A DNA stretch of 64,000 nt from Pyxidicoccus caerfyrddinensis (GTDB lineage: Bacteria; Myxococcota; Myxococcia; Myxococcales; Myxococcaceae), in the NCBI RefSeq assembly GCF_010894405.1, contig NZ_JAAIYA010000006.1, forward strand, positions 1-64,000. Reading direction: 5' to 3'. Below are positions 33,598 to 40,998 of the stretch, one piece after another (the first letter of the stretch is position 1; each line of letters begins with the position of its first letter). The notes under the pieces are model-generated. The model was not told where the DNA came from. It worked only from the letters and a program-made list of their open reading frames with translations, and ran no database searches. Both the position numbers and the translations under genes were made by a program.

Positions 33598-33905
33598 TTC
33601 GCCCGCACCACCTCCGCGAAGAGTCGGTCGGCCTCGGCGGCCAGGCCGGTGTCGCGGAAGGTGAGGCCCCCGGCGTCGTGGGTGACGAGCGCCAGCGTCA
33701 CCTTCCTCCAGCGGATGTCGATGTCCGGGTGGTGGTTCTCCTTCTCCGCCGCCTGCGCCACCTTCTCCACGAAGGCGATGCCGGCGAGGAAGGAGGGCGC
33801 CTCGTACGTGCGGCGAATCATCCCGCCCTCGTGCTTCCACTCGGGGTGCTGGGAGAGGAAGGACTGGAGCGCCTCGGGAGCGAGCAGCGTGCGGTCATAG
33901 GCCAT
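33594..33905 (-). CDS. phhB: Pterin-4a-carbinolamine dehydratase
   Basis: A 103-residue protein of the PCD/DCoH family, which dehydrates 4a-hydroxytetrahydrobiopterin and regenerates the pterin cofactor of aromatic amino-acid hydroxylases. The active-site motif is clear: ENHHPDIDIRWRKVTLALVTHDAGGLT, with the paired His and the later His. Length is normal. No phenylalanine hydroxylase gene is in the window, so the partner is elsewhere, or the protein serves molybdopterin recycling as suggested for some bacterial homologues. First gene of a three-gene overlapping operon. Confidence 0.9.
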   Translation of the reverse strand: MAYDRTLLAPEALQSFLSQHPEWKHEGGMIRRTYEAPSFLAGIAFVEKVAQAAEKENHHPDIDIRWRKVTLALVTHDAGGLTFRDTGLAAEADRLFAEVVRAK

Positions 33906-33957
33906 GCCCGCTTTCTACCCGCTCCCGCGCCCGAGGGAAGCCGTCAGTGCCGCGCCG

Positions 33958-35343
33958 TCAGCGGGTGGACGACCGCGGGTACACCGCCAGGCCGCTTCCA
34001 TCGCGTGCGACCACCCAGATGAAGTGTTCATGGATGTGGGGCGACTCAAGCCCCGTCGGCGAGGGCCCCAGCTCCAGCTCCACCCGCCCATTCTCCGGGT
34101 TCCAGCGCAGCGCCACGTAGGCGCCGACGGCGCCCATCGCCCCCAGGTAGGGCAGCGAGGGGCCCGGGCGCAACGCGGTCGGGAAGCTGACGAGCTGTCC
34201 TTCCAGCGACAGCGCGCCGGTCTCCACCAGCCGGTCGCCCGTGACGGCGAAGCGGCGGAGCGTCTCCAGCAGCACCGACGATGACGTGTCGAAGGTCCGG
34301 GTCCACACCACGCCCTCCTCGTAGCCCACGGGCTCGCCCGGCAGGTCATGGCAGGCCTCGCCCGGCACGGAGACGTAGCCTCCCGCGGTGCCGGGCTGGA
34401 ACGGGCAGGCCTGTGCCCGCGTCTCGAAGGTCCTCGGGTCCTGGATGAGGCCCACCACGAGCAGCCGTGGGCCCGCGCGCACCAGCACCCCGCCCACGGA
34501 GTCGTTGCCGAAGTAGCGCGTGTCTCCCGAGCGTCCCCATCCCGCCGTGGGCCCGGTGGCGAGGCCCCCGGCCTCGGTGAAGGTGTAGCGGTGCAGCAGC
34601 GAGTCGCTCAGCAGCGCCAGTTCATCCGGGGTGGCGAGCCGCGCGTGGGGGCCCGGATACGTGGAGCCAGGCGGGTTCGCGCCGGGAGGGTAGGGCGCGG
34701 TGCCGGCGGGCTCGAGCGCGCCGACGCCGGTGTCGACGTAGCGGCGCACCGTGTCCCCGTCCACCGTCCACACCACGTCTCCCGCCACCGCCGTGGTGAC
34801 CGGCCGGGTGCTGAGTGACTGGGGCTCCGTGTCCGACTCCCGCCAGGCCTGGTTGCCACACACCCAGGTGCCTCGCGTGGTGCGGTCCAGGTTCAGGCAT
34901 GACGGGGAGAAGGGGACGCGCGCCAGCTCGGGCTCGCCGCGGCGGTCCTTCACGATGAAGACGCCGAACTGGTGGAGGCTGCCCACCGGCGCGAAGGAGA
35001 CGATGACGTGGTGGCGCCCCTCCACCGTGCCCGTGAAGCGGATGGTGGCCAACCTGCCACCCGGGTCCAGCACCGCCGTGGCGGGCACGGGCCGGTTCTC
35101 CGGGTCCTTGACCTCCACGGTGACGGACTCCGGCGCCCGCACCACCCCGTCCGCGTTGCAGGCCCGAACCAGGTCGGCGAGGACGTCGAAGGCCACTTCC
35201 TTGCCCACGCCGAAGACGCGCGCCTCTGGCCGCTGCGGCGGCGCACCGCCGCCCAAGCACTGCACGGGCTCGGCCGGGCAGCCGGTGCCGCCGCCCAGCG
35301 CGAGCAGGGCGGCCATGAGGCCCATCCAGCGCGGGGCCTTCAT
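33958..35343 (-). CDS. Lipoprotein of unknown function, co-translated with glpK
   Basis: A 461-residue lipoprotein (signal MKAPRWMGLMAALLALGGGTGC, lipidated Cys22). The mature part is mostly beta, with a possible Ig-like segment at about 85-140 (VTVEVKDPENRPVPATAV, GRHHVIVSFAP) and a propeller-like remainder. Several cysteines are scattered. Its ATG overlaps the glpK stop by one base (TGATG at 35341-35345), so it is translated after glpK, but nothing in it suggests glycerol metabolism. No family is recognised. Confidence 0.65.
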   Translation of the reverse strand: MKAPRWMGLMAALLALGGGTGCPAEPVQCLGGGAPPQRPEARVFGVGKEVAFDVLADLVRACNADGVVRAPESVTVEVKDPENRPVPATAVLDPGGRLATIRFTGTVEGRHHVIVSFAPVGSLHQFGVFIVKDRRGEPELARVPFSPSCLNLDRTTRGTWVCGNQAWRESDTEPQSLSTRPVTTAVAGDVVWTVDGDTVRRYVDTGVGALEPAGTAPYPPGANPPGSTYPGPHARLATPDELALLSDSLLHRYTFTEAGGLATGPTAGWGRSGDTRYFGNDSVGGVLVRAGPRLLVVGLIQDPRTFETRAQACPFQPGTAGGYVSVPGEACHDLPGEPVGYEEGVVWTRTFDTSSSVLLETLRRFAVTGDRLVETGALSLEGQLVSFPTALRPGPSLPYLGAMGAVGAYVALRWNPENGRVELELGPSPTGLESPHIHEHFIWVVARDGSGLAVYPRSSTR

Positions 35344-36833
35344 CACGCCCGCTCCACCGCTCGCTTCCACTTCGCCAGGTGCCGCTCGCGCACGTCGCCC
35401 TTCATCTTCGGCTTGAACACCTTGTCCGCCTTCCACGCGCGGCGGATGGCGTCCGGGCTGTCCCAGACGCCCGCGCCCAGGCCGCCGAGGAACGCGGCGC
35501 CCAGGCTGGTCGTCTCGAGATTCCGCGGCCGGACCACCGGCACGCCGAGGATGTCCGCCTGGTACTGCATGAGGAGGTTGTTGGCCGCCGCGCCGCCGTC
35601 CACCTTGAAGACGGGAATGTCCCGCCCGCTGTCGCGGCGCATGGCGTCCGCGAGGTCATGAAGCTGCAGGGCAATGCCCTCCAGCAGCGCGCGCGCGAGG
35701 TGGGCCACGGTGGTGGAGCGGTCGATGCCGGCGAAGAGGCCGCGCGCCTCGGGACGCCAGTGCGGCGCGCCCAGGCCCGCCAGCGCCGGGACGAACACCA
35801 CGTCCCCGGAGTCCTTCACGCTGGCGGCGAGCGCCTCGATGTCCGGCGCGCGCTTGATGACCTTGAGCCCGTCGCGCATCCACTGCACCGCCGCGCCGGC
35901 GATGAAGCTGCTGCCCTCCAGCGCGTACGTGGTGGTGCCGGTGCCGCCCAGCCGCCATGCCACCGTGGTGAGCAGGCCGGAGTTGGAGCGCACCGGCGTG
36001 TTGCCGGTGTTCATCAAGAGGAAGGCGCCGGTGCCGTACGTGCACTTGGACTCGCCGGGCTCGAAGCACGCCTGTCCGAAGAGGGCCGCCTGCTGGTCTC
36101 CGGCCATGCCCGCCACGGGCACGCCGTCCGGCAGGCTGCGCATGCCGCGCGTGGTGCCGTACACCTCCGCGGAGCCGCGAATCTGCGGCAGGCACGCGGC
36201 GGGCACCGACAGCAGCGAGCGCATGTCGTCGTTCCACTGCAGCGTCTTCAAGTCCATCAGCAGCGTGCGGCTGGCGTTGGACACGTCGGTGACGTGCGCG
36301 GAGCCGCCGGTGAGCTTGTAGACGAGCCACGTGTCGATGGTGCCGAAGCACACGTCGCCCTTCTCCGCCCGGGCGCGCGCGCCCTTCAGGTGCTCGAAGA
36401 GCCAGGTGAGCTTGGTGCCGGAGAAGTACGGGTCCACGACGAGCCCCGTCACCTCGCGCACGCGCGGCTCCACGCCCTGCTCCTTGAGCCGCCGGCACAT
36501 CTCCGACGTGCGCCGGTCCTGCCAGACAATGGCCCTGGCCAGCGGCTTGCCGGTGCCGCGCATCCACAGGCCCGTCGTCTCGCGCTGGTTGGTGATGCCC
36601 ACCGCGGAGATGTCCCGGCCGTTGAGGCCCGCGTCCTTCAGGGCCCGGGCGATGCACCACTCGCTGGTGGCCCAGATTTCGTCCAGGTCGTGCTCCACCC
36701 AAGACGGCTTGGGGAAGTGCTGGGTGAACTCCTTGTAGGAGCGGCCCACCACCTGGAGCTTCGAGTCGAGGATGGAGACGTGGGTTCCGGTGGTGCCCTG
36801 GTCCAGGGCCAGCACGTACTTCGCCTTCGGCAT
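35343..36833 (-). CDS. glpK: Glycerol kinase
   Basis: GlpK phosphorylates glycerol to sn-glycerol 3-phosphate in the cytoplasm. This 496-residue protein has normal length and the FGGY kinase marks: LALDQGTTGTHVSI at the N-terminus, QHFPKPSWVEHD, GITNQRETTGLW, WQDRRT, GMAGDQQAALFGQ and KVDGGAAANNLLMQYQADI near the C-terminus. It overlaps the downstream lipoprotein gene. No glpF or glpD is adjacent. The upstream gap (36834-36999) contains a hairpin at 36893-36917. Confidence 0.96.
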   Translation of the reverse strand: MPKAKYVLALDQGTTGTHVSILDSKLQVVGRSYKEFTQHFPKPSWVEHDLDEIWATSEWCIARALKDAGLNGRDISAVGITNQRETTGLWMRGTGKPLARAIVWQDRRTSEMCRRLKEQGVEPRVREVTGLVVDPYFSGTKLTWLFEHLKGARARAEKGDVCFGTIDTWLVYKLTGGSAHVTDVSNASRTLLMDLKTLQWNDDMRSLLSVPAACLPQIRGSAEVYGTTRGMRSLPDGVPVAGMAGDQQAALFGQACFEPGESKCTYGTGAFLLMNTGNTPVRSNSGLLTTVAWRLGGTGTTTYALEGSSFIAGAAVQWMRDGLKVIKRAPDIEALAASVKDSGDVVFVPALAGLGAPHWRPEARGLFAGIDRSTTVAHLARALLEGIALQLHDLADAMRRDSGRDIPVFKVDGGAAANNLLMQYQADILGVPVVRPRNLETTSLGAAFLGGLGAGVWDSPDAIRRAWKADKVFKPKMKGDVRERHLAKWKRAVERA

Positions 36834-36892
36834 GGGGTGAGTCCTCCCAACGGCAGACGGCCAGATGGGAGGAACCTACTCCAGCCTGGGGG

Positions 36893-36917
36893 CCGGACAG
36901 GCGACGTTCCTGTCCGG
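36893..36917 (-). terminator. 9-bp hairpin between the propeller lipoprotein gene and glpK
   Basis: CCGGACAGG and CCTGTCCGG pair across a 7-nt loop. It lies 83 bp past the end of the minus-strand gene at 37000 and 60 bp before glpK, so it probably ends the former transcript. There is no U-tract. Confidence 0.5.
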
Positions 36918-36999
36918 CGGGGGGCGAGTCGACGTACGGATGACGTTCCCGGTCGGCGCACCCTCCAGGGCCCACAGGCGGCCCCGGAGGGTGGCAACC

Positions 37000-38724
37000 T
37001 CACTTGCCGGTGTAGATGCCGACGGCGCCCCGGTGGACGATGTTGCCCGCCGAGTCCCGGTAGGCGGCGAAGGCCACCAGCACCTTGCGGGTGTCCCCGC
37101 TGCCCACCGTGCGGATGTCCCAGACGGGCAGGCCGGAGAGGTTGCCCAGCACGCTGTTGTGGCTGACGAAGCTGCCCTCGGCGTGCATCCGCATCAGGCC
37201 CCGGCCCCAGCGGTGGCCAATCCACAGGCTGCCGTCGCGGGGGTCTCGCTCGATGGAGGAGATGAAGCGGTCCTGCACGCCGTCCAGGTAGTACGCCGTC
37301 ACCTGGCCCGCGTCGTTCATCTTCGCCAGGCCCCACGCGAAGCTGGAGAACCACACCGTGCCGTCCGGCATGAGCACCAGGTCGCTGACGAGGTCGTCCT
37401 TGCGCTGCTCACGGGTGGGAACCTGCGGCTCGGCCACCGCGTCCGGCCAGAGGTCGATGCGGTTGGCCTTGTACTTCTTCTCCTCCGACTGCTTGCGCGC
37501 CATCTCGAAGTTCCACGGCGCGCCGGTGCCGACGTGGCCCACCGCGTTGGTCATGATCTTGAAGCGCGAGCTGCGGATGTGGGTGCCCATCCAGATGTCG
37601 CCGTCGGGCCGCACCGCCACGCCCCACACGTCACCTGCGAGCCGGTGGGACTCGTCGGTGCTGTCGTCGCTCATTGCGATGGCCGGGTGCACGTGCTCCA
37701 TGACGCCGAACTTGCAGCGCTGGCGCGTCTCGCGGCCCGTCTCGTTCCCCTGCGCGTCCTTGTAGATGTAGACCCACTCGTTGGCGGCGCGAATCGCCGG
37801 GTCCTGGCACTCCGTGCCGCCCTCGTAGTCCGGCTCACCCCAGGCAAGGCCATGGTTGGAGGCGAACCAGAGGCTGTTGCGCTGCTTGTCCCAGAGGATG
37901 CGATTCACCGAGCAGAGCTTCTCGCGGTGGCCGTAGCCGGGCACCGTGTGCTCCACCGAGTGGATGTCGTAGTGCACCACGCGAAGCGTGCCGTCACCCT
38001 GGAGCAGCACGCGGTCCGCGTCGCCGCTCTTGTAGATGGCGGGGTCCTCGTACTCGCCGGGGACCTTGTAGAACTCGCTCTCGCAGTTGGGGCGGCCTTC
38101 GTAGCCGACCCAGACGGTGCCCGCGGGGCCGCCCGTCACCGCCGTCACCTTGAGGTAGCGCTTCTCCGGCGCGGGGTCCTTGCCCTTCCACGGCGCCCAC
38201 GGCTTCAGGCCGTCCGCCATGGTGTAGCAGCGGAAGGTGGCCGCGCCCGGACGCAGCAGGCACAGGCCGTCCTCGCCGCCGGCCACCCAGAGGTTGCCGC
38301 CCTCGTCCTCGGTGACGCCGAGCACCTCGCGCGGAGCGCCCTCGGCGGCGCCCAGGAAGCGCCAGTCCTTCGCGCTCGGCGGCACGTTGTCCCCGCCGTT
38401 CGGGTTGCCCGTGCCGCCATCCGGCGTGCCGGAGTCGGGAGTACCGGAGTCAGGTGTACCGGAGTCGGGCGTGCCCGAGTCCGGGGTGCCCGAGTCGGGC
38501 GCCCCGGCATCGGGCTCCTCCTTCGGAGGTGGCTCCTCTTCGTCGGGAGGCGGCTCCTCTTCGTCGGGAGGCGGAGTCGAATCATCTCCGGGGCTCTCAT
38601 CGGGAGTCCCCGAGGGGTCTTCCACCGCGGGACGCGTCTCCGGTGTGCCGCCTCCGCCGCACGCCGCCCATAACGCCGCCCCCAGCAACCCCGCCCACCA
38701 CCTGCTTCGTCCCAGCCAGCGCAT
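37000..38724 (-). CDS. Propeller-type lipoprotein with SGTPD repeats
   Basis: A 574-residue lipoprotein (signal with ALWAAC lipobox near residue 22). Residues about 40-110 are an acidic Pro-rich stretch including (PPPDEEE)n and six SGTPD pentapeptides encoded by a 15-bp tandem repeat near 38415-38505. Residues about 115-574 form propeller-like repeats similar to two-component-regulator propellers (GGNLWVAGGEDGL, RNSLWFASNHGLAWG, DGDIWMGTH, DGTVWFSSFAWGLAKM, DGSLWIGHRWGRGLM). It is likely an exposed ligand- or polymer-binding protein. Its promoter region has a sigma-54-like element and a 20-bp palindrome. Confidence 0.75.
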   Translation of the reverse strand: MRWLGRSRWWAGLLGAALWAACGGGGTPETRPAVEDPSGTPDESPGDDSTPPPDEEEPPPDEEEPPPKEEPDAGAPDSGTPDSGTPDSGTPDSGTPDSGTPDGGTGNPNGGDNVPPSAKDWRFLGAAEGAPREVLGVTEDEGGNLWVAGGEDGLCLLRPGAATFRCYTMADGLKPWAPWKGKDPAPEKRYLKVTAVTGGPAGTVWVGYEGRPNCESEFYKVPGEYEDPAIYKSGDADRVLLQGDGTLRVVHYDIHSVEHTVPGYGHREKLCSVNRILWDKQRNSLWFASNHGLAWGEPDYEGGTECQDPAIRAANEWVYIYKDAQGNETGRETRQRCKFGVMEHVHPAIAMSDDSTDESHRLAGDVWGVAVRPDGDIWMGTHIRSSRFKIMTNAVGHVGTGAPWNFEMARKQSEEKKYKANRIDLWPDAVAEPQVPTREQRKDDLVSDLVLMPDGTVWFSSFAWGLAKMNDAGQVTAYYLDGVQDRFISSIERDPRDGSLWIGHRWGRGLMRMHAEGSFVSHNSVLGNLSGLPVWDIRTVGSGDTRKVLVAFAAYRDSAGNIVHRGAVGIYTGK

Positions 38725-38740
38725 ACCCGGGTCCGCCTCC

Positions 38741-38760
38741 AACGTCCGACGTCGGACGTT
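38741..38760. promoter_or_regulatory. Perfect 20-bp palindrome in the leader of the propeller lipoprotein gene
   Basis: AACGTCCGAC is followed directly by GTCGGACGTT. The site lies 17 bp before the start codon and downstream of the sigma-54-like promoter at 38786-38800, so it would be transcribed. Candidate operator or RNA-level control site. Confidence 0.55.
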
Positions 38761-38785
38761 CCACTCGTAGCCACTGAGCCCAGAG

Positions 38786-38800
38786 GCAAGCGGGGTGCCA
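38786..38800 (-). promoter_or_regulatory. Sigma-54-type promoter for the propeller lipoprotein gene
   Basis: On the minus strand the site reads TGGCAC-CCCGC-TTGC, an exact match to the -24/-12 layout (GG, ten bases, GC). Transcription would start around 38775, some 50 bp before the gene. No enhancer-binding-protein gene is adjacent. Confidence 0.55.
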
Positions 38801-39064
38801 GGGGTTGACGCGGGGTGAAGGGCGCTACACGCCGCAACGAGGGAAGCGCGCGGGGTGGAGTGGGGCGCCGCGTTTCCCACGCGCGGAAGTCCCGCGCCTG
38901 ACCCGGCGGTGCTGGAGGTGCGTCCGGTGGAGGCACGCGGCGGGTTGGCGGATGGGAACAAATCCACGGCGGATGCGCGCAAGCACGCCAGGGGCCCGGA
39001 AGGCATCTTCCGCCTCGCTCGCCGGGACATGTGGCCCCGGCACTTCGACACGAGGACTGGGAAC

Positions 39065-40030
39065 ATGGCCTTCACGATGAAGCAGGTGGTGCTGTCGCTG
39101 GGTGCGGTGCTGGTGGTGGGGTGCGCGGGCTCGAGGGCGAACCTCGCGGACGCGGACGTGGCCCGGTACACGAGCGACGCGAGCGCGTTCGACACGCACT
39201 CGTTCTTCTATGACACGGGCGCGGAAGTGGTGGTCTTCGACGCGCAGTTCACCGAGGCGCAGGCGGAGAAGGCGCTCGCCGCCATCCGGGCGAAGACGGG
39301 CAACCCCATCCGCTACGTGGTGGTGACGCATCCGAATCCGGACAAGTTCAACGGCGTGGGCGTCTTCCAGCGCGAGGGCGCGAAGGTGGTGGCGAGCGAG
39401 GCCACCGCCGCGGCCATCCCCGCCGTCCACGCGTACAAGAAGTACTTCTGGGTCAACGTGGTGAAGGCCTTCACCGAGGACACGTACCCCGCGCAGGCGA
39501 AGGTGGACGTCACCTTCAGCGGCACGTACGCGCTGCCGCTGGAGGGCGGGGCGAAGGTGGAGCTGTCCGAGCTGAAGCACGCGGGCGTCGCCACGACGCA
39601 GACGGTGGCGTACGTGCCGGGCCGCAAGGCGCTCATCGTGGGAGACCTGGTGCACCACAAGGCGCATTCGTGGCTGGAGGGCGGCCTGCGCGACGGCAAG
39701 GCGGTGCCGGACGTGGCCGCGTGGAAGGCGGCGCTGGACGAGTTGGCCGCGTGGCCCGACGCCACGGTGTACGGCGGCCGGGGCGAGGCCGCGCCGGTGG
39801 CGGAGGCCATTGCCCAGGAGAAGCGCTACCTGGACGGCATGGTGGCCCTGGTGAACGCGTACGCGGCGGAGCTGGGCGGCCGCAAGGCGGAGCTGTGCGG
39901 TGACGCGGCGGCGCCGCACTACGCGGAGCTGGAGCAGCGCGCGGCGGCGGCCTTCCCGGAGTACGCGCTGAAGTACATGGTGGGGTACGGCGTGTACGGG
40001 CTGGTCAACCACCTCGCCTGCGGCGGGTAG
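39065..40030 (+). CDS. Metallo-beta-lactamase-fold lipoprotein with an altered metal motif
   Basis: A 321-residue lipoprotein (signal ending VLVVGC). The fold pattern is that of metallo-beta-lactamase-type hydrolases: an early strand pair with FFYDTGAEVVVFDAQF, then VVVTHPNPDKFNG, LIVGDLVHHKAH and a late YGGRGE. The first metal motif is changed: where HxHxDH is expected the protein has H89-P-N91-P-D93-K94. Metal binding may be partial or lost. The start is ATG 39065; ATG 39077 would also leave a signal. The 3' end overlaps the convergent AraC gene by 26 bases. The 340-bp gap before it (38725-39064) holds the sigma-54-like promoter and palindrome of the opposite gene and no further gene. Confidence 0.75.
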   Translation: MAFTMKQVVLSLGAVLVVGCAGSRANLADADVARYTSDASAFDTHSFFYDTGAEVVVFDAQFTEAQAEKALAAIRAKTGNPIRYVVVTHPNPDKFNGVGVFQREGAKVVASEATAAAIPAVHAYKKYFWVNVVKAFTEDTYPAQAKVDVTFSGTYALPLEGGAKVELSELKHAGVATTQTVAYVPGRKALIVGDLVHHKAHSWLEGGLRDGKAVPDVAAWKAALDELAAWPDATVYGGRGEAAPVAEAIAQEKRYLDGMVALVNAYAAELGGRKAELCGDAAAPHYAELEQRAAAAFPEYALKYMVGYGVYGLVNHLACGG

Positions 40031-40844
40031 TGGGGGCGGCCCGGGGCGGCAGCGTCACGCCCCGGGCGACGCGCTGGCGGAAGTCGCGGGGACGCTCGCC
40101 GGTGAAGGCGGTGAACGCGTGGGTGAAGGCGGCGAGGCTCTCGAAGCCCACCGCGTAGGCCGTCTGGGTGACACGGGCGCCGTCCTCGGCCAGCAGCTCC
40201 ATGGCGCGCAGCATGCGGGCGTCGTGCAGGAAGCGGCGCCACGAGGTGCCGGCCTCGTCCTCGAAGCGCCGCGCGAGGGTGCGCTGGGACAGTCCCGCCG
40301 CCTTCGCCGCGCCCGCGAGGGTGGCGGGGCCGGTGAGCCGGGACAGCGTGTAGGTCATTGCCCGCTCCAGCTCCGGCGTGCGGGCGCGAGGCAGCCTCCA
40401 CTCGCGAGGCTCCGCGGCCCACTCCGTGAGCAGGTGGGCGAGCGCGGAGAAGAAGCTCTCCGCCACCGCGTCGCGGGGCGCGCGCTCCGGTCCCCAGCGG
40501 GTGGAGTAGTGCAGCATCTCCCGCGCGAGCGGCGGCAGGACGAAGACGCGGCACTCACCCTCCGGCGCGGCGGGCACGCGCGAGGGCTCCAGGTACACGG
40601 TGCACAGCGTGGCGGGCTGCGTGGCGCTCACGCGGTGGCGGGTGCCTCCCGCGAGCCACGCGGCGCGCTGCGGCGGGAGCAGCCACTGCGCGTGGGCCAC
40701 CTCGAGATGCAGAGCGCCCCGTGCCGCATAGAGGAGCTGGTGGCGGCGGTGCGCGTGCCAGCCGGTCGCGAAGGGCGTCAGCTCATCGGTGAGGCAGAAG
40801 ACGGATGCGGGCACCGCATCCACGTCCACCAGGGGCTTGGGCAA
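40005..40844 (-). CDS. AraC-family transcriptional regulator
   Basis: A 279-residue regulator. The N-terminal cupin (about 1-110) has WHAHRRHQLLYAARGALHLEV, typical of AraC members that bind small ligands. The C-terminal double helix-turn-helix (about 165-265) shows LAGAAKAAGLSQRTLARRFEDEAG and ETAYAVGFESLAAFTHAFTAF-like segments ending GERPRDFRQR. The target is unknown; the convergent lipoprotein gene and the minus-strand neighbours are candidates. It probably acts as an activator or repressor of a solvent or metabolite response. Confidence 0.9.
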   Translation of the reverse strand: MPKPLVDVDAVPASVFCLTDELTPFATGWHAHRRHQLLYAARGALHLEVAHAQWLLPPQRAAWLAGGTRHRVSATQPATLCTVYLEPSRVPAAPEGECRVFVLPPLAREMLHYSTRWGPERAPRDAVAESFFSALAHLLTEWAAEPREWRLPRARTPELERAMTYTLSRLTGPATLAGAAKAAGLSQRTLARRFEDEAGTSWRRFLHDARMLRAMELLAEDGARVTQTAYAVGFESLAAFTHAFTAFTGERPRDFRQRVARGVTLPPRAAPTTRRRRGG

Positions 40845-40938
40845 CCGGTCCTCCCTCCTCGCGCGTCGAGTCCCGCGAAGCGCGCGCGGCCGAGCAGGCC
40901 GGGAGTATATGTGGCCCCGCTCGCGCTCGGACGGTGAG

Positions 40939-40975
40939 CACCCCCGGCCTTCATCGCCATCGAAGGCCAGGGGTG
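40939..40975 (-). terminator. 13-bp hairpin after the protease gene
   Basis: CACCCC-C-GGCCTTC (40939-40952) pairs with GAAGGCC-A-GGGGTG (40962-40975), one C/A mismatch, 9-nt loop. It lies 24 bp past the end of the minus-strand protease gene and before the AraC gene. One of the strongest hairpins in the window. Confidence 0.72.
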
Positions 40976-40998
40976 GTGCAGCGGCAACCGGCCGCCGC

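Noticed and set aside
38415..38505. 15-bp tandem repeat considered as a regulatory repeat array
   Set aside because: It keeps the reading frame and simply encodes SGTPD units of the lipoprotein linker.
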